A DNA stretch of 64,000 bases from Glandiceps talaboti (GCF_964340395.1 NC_135562.1:4342134-4406133), one strand, 5' to 3'. Shown: positions 26,823-37,965, counted from the first letter of the stretch. Notes: a model not told the origin generated them from the sequence alone. Translations and numbers: made by a program.

Positions 26823-27604
26823 GTCAACAATAAGCCTGGTACACGGAAATAGTGGTGATTAATTCCTACCAAGATTTGCTAGGAATGTAAACTCAAAAGC
26901 CAACATACAACAACGTAGTGCCTAGATGATATAAACGGGTGGATGTTCACAGAGGTATAATTTATTAGAAGTTTATATTACAAGGGAAGGTAATTACTGG
27001 TACAGACAAGACGTGTACCAACTACAAACATAAATAAAGCACAAGCCAAGTGTTGGGGTCAAAGGTCAATTCTTTTATTAATTGACAAACTGCAAAGGTG
27101 TTGCTTGCAAACTGTTCAATAATGGCGCGAGCACATGGTATCCTCGTTCCAGGGATACAGCCTCGTTCCACCCCCCCTTTAAACGTCAATAAAACTAGTG
27201 TTATTGTCTACGTGGTTATACTGTATACGTCGAGGAAAACACAAGTGTTTGATCCTATCAGTAACTTTATTACACCACGATTAGTGACCTCGTTACACTC
27301 TTAAATCTCACTGAGGTTAAGGAGGTGAAGGTCCGATGTGATGTGATGTGATGTGATGTACAGTAGAGCGCACCAACAGTTTGCCAATAGATTGGACCGT
27401 CAGACTACTACACACGGCCCTGGTTGTGCACAGAACAAGACACTGGTCTAACGGAAGTACCATCTAGACTACGTGTATATTTGTGATCCAGACAATACTT
27501 GAACATCTACTCTGTGTTATTTGTGGTTTATATGTTTTATACTTTATTTGTCATTCTTCATTATAATCGTATACTATATTATTCACATTGACCAATGTTA
27601 TTAC

Positions 27605-27829
<225 letters not shown>

Positions 27830-28557
27830 ACCTGCCCTGGTAGATATGTGTGTATTGGAGAGGTCTGAACTTGTACTGAAGATATCGTCTTGGAGCGTAA
27901 TTGTTGGTCTCCCTTGTCTGCAGTTTAGCTTTAGTGTTGGTAGCCGTCTTGGTAGTTTATTAGTAATTTTGTACAAAACTTTTGTACTCAGGTTAGCACG
28001 TTTTCCAACTCATTTTTCAAAGTGACCTAACGAATCACATTATTGGCGACGAGGATAAAGCTTCTGGTTACATTGCATCTTCAGTGTGATTCAATGTGAG
28101 CTTTTCCTGCTGGTCAATCGCTGTCATGTGATTCAGTGTGAACTTTTCCTATTGGTCAACCGCTGTCCTGTTCGGCTAGGATTGCGATTATATTGTGGAA
28201 TAAAATTTTCGGAGTGCTTCCAGGATCTCTTTCGATCAATTGTGGTGAAATTTTCTAGCTGGAAACGATCTTTTCAGCGTTTTTTCTAACTATTAAAATA
28301 CGCTATGACGTTCACTGTACATTTTAGCAGCCATCTTGCCAGTGTCTTGCCAGAGTTTTCAAAGTGAAAATAACTATCATTGTAGTCTTGTTGGACGGTG
28401 AAAATGTTAGTTACATTAGCGGAAATAATGTTGTAGCGGGGTGAAAGTAGATAGAAGATGTGGTTAATTGTTTTGCAAATATCGGTGATTTTTAACTGCA
28501 AAAACTGCGTCATATTCAAGTCTCTCAGGCACTACTTTCTGTCTGCTATTTTCCAAA

Positions 28558-28826
28558 CTACTACACAATCTATAATCTGTTGAAGTTCAAACAAAATCCA
28601 TGGTCAGCAGCCTGTGAATGTTGGTAGAATCTTAAAGTTTAAGACATGTACATACTCTATTCCCATACTACAGGTGTGCCTAAAATTGCAGTCAATATCA
28701 TGATTCAGAAACAGTTATCCTGTATATTTTTTAAATTTAAACTTTAACAGATTCTACCAACTGTCACTGGCTGCTGACCATGGATTTTGTTTGAACTTCA
28801 ACAGATTATACCGTGTGTAGTAGTGT
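28558..28826. repeat. Inverted repeat with ~85 bp arms
   Basis: The left arm includes ATAATCTGTTGAAGTTCAAAC, ATCCATGGTCAGCAGCC and TTGGTAGAATCT. The right arm carries the reverse complements AGATTCTACCAA, GGCTGCTGACCATGGAT and GTTTGAACTTCAACAGATTAT. The loop is about 90 bp. Ends read ACTACTACACA and TGTGTAGTAGT. MITE-like. Confidence 0.75.
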
Positions 28827-29207
28827 GCATGCTGTTACTGTTTATATCATTAACTAAATACAGAGCCCACACTGTGTAAGTGATGTTTGTGTGTTATCTT
28901 TAAGGTGTCTACCTCAACATGAAACCTTGTGACCGGGCTCATTGATTTTGATATCTCATTTAATAGCTTTGACTTGGTCTAGGGAAAAGCACTATAATTA
29001 TTGTTAAAGAGTAGAGCTAATTTCGGACTATATGAGGGGAGGGGATCAACTTTTTAAAGAAAAGTAAACTGACTTGGGCTCTCCCCCTCGTATATTTACT
29101 GAAGGTATAACATCATTCCCCTGCAAAATATTCACAGTTATTCCAAATCAAAAGATAAATGCTCTCGTGCTTGAAAGTAAATGTTGACGACAATATTAAT
29201 GTCTTTG

Positions 29208-29345
29208 GTGAGCAGAGTTCGGTATGCGCAAGTTCAAAGAAACATTTGGTGAGCAGAATTCGTCTTTAGTGAGCAGAGATCAGTACTAATTGCTTATGGT
29301 GAGCAGAGTTCGGAACTAATGCTGATGGTGAGCAGAGTTCGGCAA
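29208..29345 (+). repeat. Five spaced copies of GGTGAGCAGAGTTCGG
   Basis: Near-identical 16-mers occur at about 29208, 29250, 29268 (degenerate), 29309 and 29326, with variable spacers. AGTTCAAA/AAGTTC recurs between some of them. Not coding. Confidence 0.6.
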
Positions 29346-29696
29346 GTTCAAATATCCCTTTGCAGCTACGTATAGTGTGTCATGTGCTATGAATATTATA
29401 TGATATCACCATCAGTTCACGTCAGTGTTGTTGATTATGGATTAAAACATTGGTTTGGTTGTCTAGTGAAGCTTTGTGTCGCTGTTGTACAGGTTAATGA
29501 CGCAGACAAGTATTAAGAAAGTTTGTGCTAATGTGTAGGCCAAGCGCACAGAATATAAAACATTGTCCGTAGATTTCTGGCAAGCTTTGATTCTTTGGGT
29601 ATGACTGGTAGGCTAATGTAACTACACAACTCAAATAGACGTAATACGACTTGTAGATAATAAACACATTTATGATGTCACCGTCATTATGTAAAA

Positions 29697-30011
29697 TTAG
29701 TATAACCTATCCGATGATGTCCGCACCTTTGCCAGTTCTAAATGTTCCCTTCGTATTTGGCCACCAACTTTGTCACTTATATAATCCATTTCCGCATACC
29801 TATCTGTCTCCCACGTCATGTACAACGACGTCGACGTTCCCATGTCTGATTCTCCCTCTCCATCTTCACATTCGGAATTACGAGCTACCTCTGGTGTTAC
29901 TGGTTGACTGCTTTGATTACAGCATATATTGCATAACATAATTCCCACTGCCATACAGATATACAATAAAATTGCAATTATTAACGGTAAAAACAGAAGC
30001 CATAATGACAT
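29697..30011 (-). CDS. Small single-pass membrane protein, array copy 2 (intact reference copy)
   Basis: A complete 104-residue frame. One membrane span lies at residues about 3-27 (MSLWLLFLPLIIAILLYICM onward) followed by C-N-I-C-C-N-Q. The cytosolic tail has an acidic stretch S-E-C-E-D-G-E-G-E-S-D, then W-E-T-D-R-Y-A-E-M-D, then G-G-Q-I-R-R-E-H-L-E-L-A-K. Y-A-E-M fits the YxxM consensus bound by PI3-kinase SH2 domains, which is an inference. An in-frame TAA lies upstream of the ATG, supporting this start. It is nearly identical, including flanks, to the frameshifted copy on the opposite strand at 36798-37116. No known family recognised. Confidence 0.72.
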   Translation of the reverse strand: MSLWLLFLPLIIAILLYICMAVGIMLCNICCNQSSQPVTPEVARNSECEDGEGESDMGTSTSLYMTWETDRYAEMDYISDKVGGQIRREHLELAKVRTSSDRLY

Positions 30012-30239
30012 CCTGGCAAAGTCTATGATATTTCCGTATCTGTAACCTTATGAAATTCTTATCTAGTTGAAATATAACAAGTGTGTTAATGTGTTAAAGT
30101 TCGGTCATTGACCATAGAATGTCCGCTGTGCGATCTATGGCTTAGTTAACTGTATTTTTATCACTCAAATGATGCACTCTGAACTCAAATGACACATTCT
30201 GAACTCAAATGATGTACTCTGAATTGTACGTTTTGCTTC

Positions 30240-30340
30240 AGAGACGATCGCACAATGTTACACAAGCTCAATAAACGAACTTCATTCTTTTTAGGGGGAG
30301 AGGGGGTCTGACGTCAATGCGATTGCTGAACTTCTCACAG
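30240..30340 (-). repeat. Dispersed repeat, partner of 12425-12545
   Basis: Reverse-complement copy: CGATCGCACAATGTTACACAA, shortened to CGATCGCACAATGTTACAC, then ACGAACTTCATTC and TCAATGCGATTGCTGAACTTC shortened likewise. It separates array copies 2 and 3. Confidence 0.6.
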
Positions 30341-30445
30341 GTCTCACAATTATGATTAAACAGGTTTCAGCCAAAAATACAATGTATGTCAATCTAAAAT
30401 ATTTCAACGAACGTTCAGTTCTGACTAATACTCTTTTAATTAACG

Positions 30446-30754
30446 TCAAACGAAAATTCCCAACGAAGTATGGATCTTGGTCAACTCCAAGTGATCTCTG
30501 CGTATATCCTCACACAAAATATCATTCGTATCGTCGTTTTCGGAGTACCTGTTTGTCTCCCACGTTTTATTCCATGCTTCATTTTCAGACTCGTCCTCAT
30601 CAATGTATACTTCACGTGGCATTGAAGCTGCGTTTGTTTGTACAATTATCATCAGAAGGAGGAAATCAAACACGACAATTAAGCACAGGACTGTGGTCAA
30701 CATGGAAGGTATCAACCAAATCAACGTCTGGCACTGGCACTGGTACGACTCCAT
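30446..30754 (-). CDS. Small single-pass membrane protein, array copy 3
   Basis: A 102-residue frame from the ATG at 30754. The N-terminus M-E-S-Y-Q-C-Q-C-Q is followed by a long hydrophobic span (LIWLIPSMLTTVLCLIVV onward, about residues 10-37). The tail is acidic (I-D-E-D-E-S-E-N-E-A) and contains W-E-T-N-R-Y-S-E-N-D-D, then C-E-D-I-R-R-D-H-L-E-L-T-K. The frame opens eight codons further upstream (ATG at 30778), but those codons come from the inverted terminus of an inserted element, so 30754 is the likelier ancestral start. Diverged from copy 2 outside the tail motifs. Confidence 0.68.
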   Translation of the reverse strand: MESYQCQCQTLIWLIPSMLTTVLCLIVVFDFLLLMIIVQTNAASMPREVYIDEDESENEAWNKTWETNRYSENDDTNDILCEDIRRDHLELTKIHTSLGIFV

Positions 30755-30765
30755 ATTTGAGGTAT

Positions 30766-32132
30766 GTAATTCGCCCAAAACTGACCAAGTACGGGCAGAG
30801 TTACGAGCTCGTAAGTCTCAAGTATGAGTGACGTCGGAACTCGTAATTTCCATATACGGGTGACGTCATACTCTTGCAGTTGGCCTAATTTTCGATGAGT
30901 ACGCAGAGGACTCACGCTTGTCGTATTCCGCGAGTACGTGGCGAATATCTGAATTGATCGGTCATCCGAGCTGACTACGTGTCCCACGAAAAAATTTGTT
31001 GTTCTGATATCAAAGTAATGTTTCGGTAAAAATTTGAAGTTTGATGAATGACGATCGACATGTGAATGAGCGCGGTTTGTCTTGGAGCTACAGTGTGCAT
31101 AAAATCACTGTCCACCACTTGAATGACGTGAGCAAAAGACGACTGCATCGGGTGCATTGGAACGATCACACCTTCAATAACATCTCAATAAAGTTGTTCT
31201 CCTATTGACCGCCCCGTTGTCTTTTGTATGATTCATAAAAGATTTGAGATGATTGTGAAATGGTGAGAACGGCATGTCACACTCTGACTATAGTGGCGAC
31301 TTTCAAACAACTTGCCGGCATGAGATGTAACGCAGTCATTGATGATTGACTGCGATACCGAAAAGATGATTGTCGGTCAGAAGTGAAAGGAGATTCGTTT
31401 CTTTTTCCAATAAAGATTTTCAAAGGTGTAAAACTTTTTCAGCTTCGGCCTACCTATAAATCTGCGATGTCTAGGAAGGAATCCTCATTCGATCGTGAAC
31501 CTAAAGCCGAAAAAGATGTCCCGTGTGAACCAGTACCATTGCACGGCGAAGCGGCAGCTATGCTTTCTCCGTGTTTGTTATGGCTAGAGTAGCAGCCTGA
31601 TTGTGAACCTACCCAGTTGTTATTGCTCCGTAGTTTACCCAGAAAAGCAGCAGACAGCCGTGCAATGAAACAGAAACCCCTGACTTCGTTTTTCTGAACT
31701 TTATTTTTTCTTCTCATTGAGTGGCTAAATTGCGGACACATCGTTTTATACACATTGATACAATTTGATTACATTTACAAGTCAGTGAACACTATTTATA
31801 GATGCAACCATGACAACAATACGTTCTTATCAGCTGTCCACCACGTCGTCGTCTTTCTTGTAAATACGTTTTTTGATTTATTCTACACATATTCAATTCA
31901 ACAATCTTATATTCAACTCTGTATTTAGTTTTAGTATTAAATAAGTACAATTCATTAAAAAGGGTTTCTATGTAGTACGGTACGTTTCATTTGTCTGAGA
32001 GTGCATGTAACATATGTGTAAGTGTGATATGCAGCGTACGTGTACGTTCATTCTGTATGAGTGACGTCACTCGTACTTGAGACTTGCGAGCTCGTAACTC
32101 TGCCCGTACTTGGTCAGTTTTGGGCCAATTAC
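30766..32132. mobile_element. 1.37 kb element with 70-bp terminal inverted repeats
   Basis: The termini at 30766-30835 and 32063-32132 are inverted copies matching at 67 of 70 positions by eye, starting GTAATTSGCCCAAAACTGACC. No transposase is recognisable inside, so it is probably a non-autonomous DNA transposon. Perfect TGACGTCA motifs occur at 30861-30868 and 32062-32069. I could not identify a clear target-site duplication. Its left edge is 12 bp from the ATG of array copy 3. Confidence 0.65.
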
Positions 32133-32296
32133 TTACATGCATATTTAGTTAGATAGTGAATTTGCCCGCCGTTTTTCTCGTGTGACACTGATGACACTGT
32201 TTATCGACACGTTTTCTAGTCTCTAGATGTAAATCTGATTTCGGAGCCGTACAACTCTAGAGTATAGATCCGTCTAGCTCTGAGAGTATCTGTGTA

Positions 32297-32560
32297 TGGT
32301 GGTCGAATGGTTAGAGGTGCCGGGTCAGAATCCCCAAGGTACGGGTTGAAGCCTCTCCACTGCCGTTTGCGTCTGAATAGCTAAAATCCTTGATTTGAAC
32401 GACAGCGTGTCTCAGTCAACCCACTATTATACAAATGGGCACCTGGTAGGACGTTTAGAAGACAGGCTTTACATTATGAGCCTAAAAGACTGCAGGGATT
32501 GTATGTTCCCCTGGGAAGTGATGTAATACAGAAGAACGATACACGTATCAGCAGGTTGTG
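32297..32560 (+). mobile_element. tRNA-derived SINE-like element
   Basis: Begins with a tRNA-like head: TGGTCGAATGGTTAGAGG (box A-like, from about 32299) and GGGTTGAAGCC (box B-like, 32343-32353). The body includes GTCTGAATAGCTAAAATCC, GGGCACCTGGTAGG and GGATTGTATGTTCCCCTGGG. The last string has a near match in the element at 34860-35125. Pol III control is inferred from the boxes. Confidence 0.6.
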
Positions 32561-33562
32561 TCAGGTATGATAACAGTTATTTTGTGGAACTAGATGGTAA
32601 TAAATATGTACCCTATGACTTCTACGCAGCATTAATGAGACACAATGCAAAGAGTAGTGTGATTGGACAATCAATGATAACTTGACCTGTTACACAGTGA
32701 GATTACAGGGGCAATTGTTGATCAAGTGGATTTATTTTAGTATGCATACATAGGAATCGACATTTGGGTTTGGTTTGCTGCATATACGTTGGGTAGAGAT
32801 GATCTCACTCTTCAAAAAACTATGATGCTGCCAATGTTGGTGGATTTAATTATGTATTTCACTTTTCGAACTTGTAAAGAAAAGTGAGTCTACTAGGTGG
32901 TATCCGTGGCGTTGAATATCAAGATCTCATTTCATCTGAAGCCATAGATAGCCTCTAAGAGATTCAAACCCACGGATAGCCTCTAGAATGAAGTAAACCG
33001 GGAATACAACATACGTACTTCCAAACATACGAAATCGCCTCTCTACCCTCATGCTACATATATTCATTGGATGGGTTGAGGTATAGGTGGATAAGGTGAG
33101 GATGATTGGGGGGAGGGGAGTACCGGTGTTAAATGTATGTGACATTAGTCAAAGCAGATCGCCAATACGTAAATCAGGGGTGATCATCGATTATCCTGAT
33201 TGGGATAAAACAAACGTCTTGGAATACATGTATAGACATGCATCATACTAGTACGTTGGAAATATAGGGACGCGTAATTTTGCCTGAATTGAGGATTTAT
33301 ACCAGCGACGGATACAACTGTCGAATAAATGTTGCTACAAATAAGCGTAATCTTCACTATGTATACTCGCTTGCTGTTTTCTCTTTACACGTGTAGCATC
33401 ATTGGTTAAACTATTCTATGTAGCTATAGCCACCCATGCAACATTGCACGCAAGAGTATGTGTCCCTATGGTTGGAAACCAATGTGTAGATAGTGCCTCT
33501 GTCATTCTGGAAAATGTTCAGTGTATGCGAAAGTCGAAGACCAAAATAATATCATATTTTAA

Positions 33563-33990
33563 CCCCCCCCCCGGGGGGGGGTACTCCCGCTTATTGGGTA
33601 TACGTATATGTGCCATCCTTTGGGGTGGTTTTTTTTGCCCTTTGGTGTAAAATGGGTACTGTATTTTTTTTAGAGATAAGGAGTCTCCACTTTACACAAT
33701 TCTCGATTTTGTTTGGTCTAAATTGGGGACCTGGAAGGAACCACATAATAAATTCTTGACTAGTTAGGAATTTCACTCGGATTTCCCCCCAGCTAATTCA
33801 CTGGTTGACATTTTCATATCAGTGATTAATAATATGTCTTTTGGTCTAAAATGGGGTCTTCTAAAAAATTGAATGGTCTAAAATGGGGTATTGGTTTTTG
33901 GTCAAAATGGGTCTACAATGAGGTCTCTGGTTGGCAACATTGGCAAAATTGGTCGCATGCACACTCCTACCAGACCTGGCCAGTGGTAGC
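33563..33990 (+). repeat. Poly-C/poly-G junction and TCTAAAATGGGG-rich repeat
   Basis: A C-run meets a G-run (CCCCCCCCGGGGGGGGG, self-complementary) followed by TACTCCCGCTTATTGGGTATA. Downstream, (G)GTCTAAAATGGGG-type strings recur at about 33714, 33842, 33869 and 33900. It looks like a dispersed repeat, not a gene. Confidence 0.55.
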
Positions 33991-34155
33991 CCCTCATGAT
34001 TTTAGCGGAATAACACCCCCTGTAATGTGATTATCGTGGACCATTCCTACACCACGCATCGTCGTAAATACCAGCCTCGTGGAAGAGATAACAGCTCTGG
34101 TTTACGTATTACACCACGCACTATATACATGTAGTTGTCCTAGTTTGGTATAGCA

Positions 34156-34401
34156 ATGGAATCATTTGCTTCGCTCGGTTTTTATATAATTCTAATATCA
34201 ACCGTTTTCGTGATTGCAGTCATTGTAACGTTTTGCCGAGGGCAGCAGCGGCAACAGCGGCAAGACCATGATAACGACACTTCTAGTATTAGTTCTAGTG
34301 ATGATGTTGGTATATCGGTTGAATTGGACAACGTAGATCATATGTATGAAGATATACGAACTGATCATTGGTCAGTGGACAAAGATCAAACTTGTCATTG
34401 A
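34156..34401 (+). CDS. Small single-pass membrane protein, array copy 4 (I-R-x-D-H-W type)
   Basis: A complete 81-residue frame. Residues about 5-27 are hydrophobic (ASLGFYIILISTVFVIAVIV), followed by C-R-G-Q-Q-R-Q-Q-R, a basic stop-transfer. The tail is Asp/Ser-rich and ends H-M-Y-E-D-I-R-T-D-H-W-S-V-D-K. Y-E-D-I followed by R-T-D-H-W merges the tyrosine motif and the C-terminal motif. It pairs with copy 1 (26547) as a Trp-ending subtype. Intronless as read. No known family recognised. Confidence 0.68.
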   Translation: MESFASLGFYIILISTVFVIAVIVTFCRGQQRQQRQDHDNDTSSISSSDDVGISVELDNVDHMYEDIRTDHWSVDKDQTCH

Positions 34402-35186
34402 TTCAATTTAAAAAGAAGCGTAAACATTATATTAACGAAGATTTTGTGACAAGATTAGTAACTTTAGTAAGTATCTAAGTTATACTTTGCTTTCCGTAGA
34501 ATTACATCGATTTTTGTCAGGTTACAACCAGTTTCAGTGACCTGTTACAAGTCCACGAGTAAGATGTCATCCACATGACTGATCATGTTATTCGATTAAC
34601 TTCCTGCAACTCCCGAGCTATCAAACCGTGTATTTTTTAACAGTATAGTCATCATTGTTTTGTTGTGAACTGACCGGGGCAAATCGCAGAAAATGACTGC
34701 CAAATGTCACGAAACTTACCAGGTCCAATGGTCTACCGATTAGGGTTCTGATTTGGTCGACATTGGCGTTGTAACAGATCGCGGAAATGAATTATATAGC
34801 CTAACAAAGAAATCTATTTTATTTTTTTCATAATGGATTGAAGTTGTGTAGTCATATCATGATCATATACTGTATTAGGGCCAAGCCTCACTGCTGCTGT
34901 TTGTTTCTGAATGGCTAAATGCATTGGGCAAGATTTGAACCACGATTGTGCCCTAATACACTCAGCTGTATAATAAGGGGCCGGGTATGATAGAGGTTGC
35001 AATGTGAATGATATAATCCTATGCGCTTCAGAGGCTGCAATGGATTGTATGCTCCCCAGTGAGTTGATGTCACATTTATAAATAAAGCGACTTGAGCACA
35101 GTTTGGGAAAGCGCAGTAAAAAACATTAATATACGGTGAAAATGAATGAAAAATCTTCGCATGTTTTTCTTATAGTTAACAAACGC
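34402..35186. other. Spacer between array copies 4 and 5
   Basis: Apart from the SINE-like remnant at 34860-35125, no gene or motif is supported. Confidence 0.45.
34860..35125 (+). mobile_element. SINE-like element, 5'-degenerate copy
   Basis: Shares with 32297-32560 the strings TTTCTGAATGGCTAAAT, GATTTGAAC, and GGATTGTATGCTCCCCAG followed by GATGT. It ends near AATAAAGCGACTTGAGCAC. The tRNA-like head is not clearly preserved. Confidence 0.45.
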
Positions 35187-35392
35187 ATGGCGTCGTGGTA
35201 TGCCCAACTTGGTATGATCATATTCATTATACTTGCACACCCACCAATACAGTGAGTCATGAACTTCAGGATGCTGATCTACATGTATACGAATCTACGG
35301 TCAATTGGCAGAGAACTCCGAACACAGATGACGATTGTCATAGTGACATTCGTAGAGATCATTTGCAGTTTGTTGATAGCAATCAAATGTAA
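35187..35392 (+). pseudogene. Small membrane protein, array copy 5 (frameshifted)
   Basis: The ATG at 35187 opens M-A-S-W-Y-A-Q-L-G-M-I-I-F-I-I-L-A, a membrane-span start, but the frame stops after about 22 codons. Another frame then carries V-N-W-Q-R-T, S-D-I-R-R-D-H-L-Q-F-V-D and a stop at 35390-35392. The frame change inside the membrane segment, and a shorter hydrophobic stretch than in siblings, suggest a decayed copy. A spliced form using the acceptor-like TTTTTCTTATAG just upstream cannot be excluded. Confidence 0.55.
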
Positions 35393-35569
35393 AACAACTT
35401 AAACTATAATACGCCTTACGCACAAATTTCCCTGAAAATCAAACTTCGTCAAATCTTTAAAAATTAAAAGTTTTTCCTGGGCTTTTTTTGAAATAATAAG
35501 AGATATGTACCAAGAGCTCGAGGGGTATCTTGGAGTTGGTGACGTCACCGATGGATATGTGGAATGCCT

Positions 35570-35683
35570 ATGGTGAAATGGCGAATACAGAGATACATTG
35601 ACACTGAGAACATTAGCGATGCTAAGAGTAGTGAAATACAGAGAGACCATTTATATATATATATATCACTGGATTATTATTGA
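35570..35683 (+). pseudogene. Small membrane protein, array copy 6 (tail fragment)
   Basis: Only the tail is recognisable: K-W-R-I-Q-R-Y-I-D-T-E-N-I-S-D, then S-E-I-Q-R-D-H-L, aligning with W-E-T-D-R-Y-A-E-M-D-D-I-S-D and Q-I-R-R-E-H-L of copy 2. A short (TA)n replaces the residues after the motif. No membrane span could be found in frame upstream. Confidence 0.5.
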
Positions 35684-36797
35684 TAAGAATTTACAATATA
35701 TTATATCGACATGCATGAAGAAAGTTTTACTGGTACTACCTATGACAATGACAATTTTCATGGTTTACTGTGAACAAACAAAATAAGATCGAGCGTTTGA
35801 TGGCACACTTGCAAAATGTGTGAAATGGTCTTTAATACTGAAACACTAAGGGGCATGGTAATTGAGCAACATTGACAGACAGTCTAACTAATTTAGTTTG
35901 AATCAATGTCAGAGTTTATCAAAAGGAAAACCTCTTATTACACAAAATCACGTTCTGACTTCACTTTGGCACTGACAATAACCAGTGTTTTTGTTAAGGG
36001 TGGTAAGCAGGTAAAATCTACCCGAGTTCCACAGTCATTTTACCAGGGTTCCCTAACAGTGCTATTGTTAAGGGTGGTAAGTAGAGAAAATTTACCTCAT
36101 GCAGTTTACCGATTGTTCCCTACCAGTGTTTTGTTAAGGGTGGTAAGTAGGTAAGATTTACCTGAGTTCCCCATGTATTTTACCAGGATTCCCCTCCCCA
36201 CAATTGTGGTACATGGTATGGAAAGCGTTGCACTTTTACCACATTGCTATCCTCTGTTACAAGTTTACCACGGTTACCAGACCTTAGGGAAAACACTGAA
36301 CAAATACAATGACAGTATAAAACATAGAAAGCCCTTTAAGAAAATGTATAGGTTTGATAGTGGTGAAAACCTGATTCACTGTTGACAAACAGTCATTTGA
36401 ATACATGTTGACCTTAACCTTGACCTTGATCTTTTGTAAACCCCCCCCCCTTAAAAGACTTATAACTTGCTGACTGTTCCTGATCGTTTGGATCCACAAA
36501 CATTTTGAATTGACACTTAATACCACTTGGGGTTTTTTTTTCGCTGTATTGATTTGAGATTTATAATATATTGTAGATAGTCAATAGATCTTTTGTTCTA
36601 CTGACAGACCATTCTTCAATCTGTAACACATATGGAGTAATGTAAACAAGGATTGGTCGACATAGAATACACGGTATGTCACGTGACACAAATATGAAAA
36701 GATATCATAGTATCTTGTCATAATTTTTATGGTTTGAATTTATAGCACATACAGGTCACAGGGTCAAAGATACGAAAATATCATAGACTTTGCTGGG
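35684..36797. other. Spacer with a ~75 bp tandem repeat
   Basis: GTTAAGGGTGGTAAG is repeated three times between about 35994 and 36190, each followed by TTTACC-type strings. Poly-C (36441-36450) and poly-T runs follow. No gene supported. Confidence 0.5.
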
Positions 36798-37116
36798 ATG
36801 CCATCATGGGTTATGTTTTACCGTTAATAGGTGCAATTCTATTGTGCATGTATATCTTTGTTGCAGTGGCCCTTATAGTAAGCAATATATGCTGTAATCA
36901 AAGCAGTCAACCAGTAACATCAGAAGTAGCTCGTAATTCCGAATCTGAAGACGGAGAGGGGGAATCAGACATCGGAACGTCGTTGTACAGAACGTGGCAT
37001 GGGAGACAGATAGGTATGCGGAAATGGACGATATAAGTGACAAAGTTGGTGGTCAAATACGAAGGGAACATTTGGAACTAGCAAAGGTGCGGACATCATC
37101 GGATAGGTTATACTAA
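36798..37116 (+). pseudogene. Small membrane protein, array copy 7 (two frameshifts)
   Basis: Near-identical to copy 2 but damaged. One T is missing from the run after the first six codons, so the original ATG at 36798 hits a stop; an ATG at 36806 happens to restore the span frame. A 4-bp insertion after A-C-G-T-G-G then shifts the tail, so the original E-T-D-R-Y-A-E-M-D-D and Q-I-R-R-E-H-L-E-L-A-K continue in another frame to the TAA at 37114-37116. As read it could encode a 76-residue protein with span and acidic tail but without the C-terminal motif. Confidence 0.72.
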
Positions 37117-37229
37117 TTTTACATAATGACGGTGACATCATAAATGTGTTACATTATCTACAAGTCGTATTATGTCTATTTGTCCTACCCATTAACCTGT
37201 ACAGCTGTTGGCCTGACCATCGAAATAAT

Positions 37230-37376
37230 AGCACTCAAGAATAACGAACTGACCAAGTCTGTAGTTGCTCTGTCGTTATGACATGGCATATGAACATTAA
37301 CGGATTTGTACAAATGATTTGTGGACAATATCAATGACTTCACGATCAGGGAGAAATTCGACGAGATCATCTTAAA
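37230..37376 (+). pseudogene. Small membrane protein, array copy 8 (remnant)
   Basis: One frame gives V-D-N-I-N-D-F; a neighbouring frame gives Q-G-E-I-R-R-D-H-L-K-L-N-E-P-R then TGA (37364-37366 region). Together they match D-D-I-S-D...G-E-I-R-R-[DE]-H-L-E-L of siblings. Upstream sequence is too decayed to assign a membrane span. Confidence 0.45.
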
Positions 37377-37965
37377 CTTAATGAACCACGATGAAATGAA
37401 GACACTTTATTAGGTAGCATGTGTCTTGGGTACCATTTTTTTGAAAATTGAAGTGCTTAAAATCAACGTTTTCATTGCATAGCTCTGGGCCAGGGGTAGA
37501 CCAGCACTGTCGGCTACACGGGTAGTCTATAGACTATCTATGGCTTAGACTTTGAACATCTTCATCGGAACCAGGGATGTCTCCAGATTCCAGCTAAGTA
37601 CCCATGGTCTCCAGACTACATTTTTGAATGACACGACGACGCACCACTGAATCGTTGTCAACTACTTGTATGTTATATTACACGTTACCCGTTCAGGGTG
37701 AAATGGCTGAAGTGTTGAAACGTAAAATTATAATTTGTAGGGAAGATATGATTTACGTGTGTGTATACGTATATAGTCTACACCTGTATAAACCCGTGGT
37801 TTGCACCCCGGTTTTGCATGAATGCTTCTTTCACTATTAATATAGTCTTTTCAATATTAACGTGTTGATTGGCGTGTCGCCAAAACATAGACGTTGGAGT
37901 TCTATGGCCAATACAAAGGAGTACAGACATTTTGACGGACATCATCGCTATACGTAGAGTCTATA

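Larger units (their letters stand above)
32133..34155. other. Intergenic DNA with a SINE-like element and a G/C-run repeat
   Basis: Apart from the SINE-like unit at 32297-32560 and the repeat at 33563-33990, no feature is supported. Short frames here lack recognisable domains. Confidence 0.45.

Noticed and set aside
30352-30831. 159-codon plus-strand frame
   Set aside because: It lies antisense to small membrane protein copy 3, whose minus-strand frame carries the family motifs; the plus frame is its shadow.
31383-31753. Open frames of 69 and 99 codons inside the 1.37 kb inverted-repeat element
   Set aside because: They show no DDE or other transposase motifs and overlap on opposite strands; insufficient to call a transposase.
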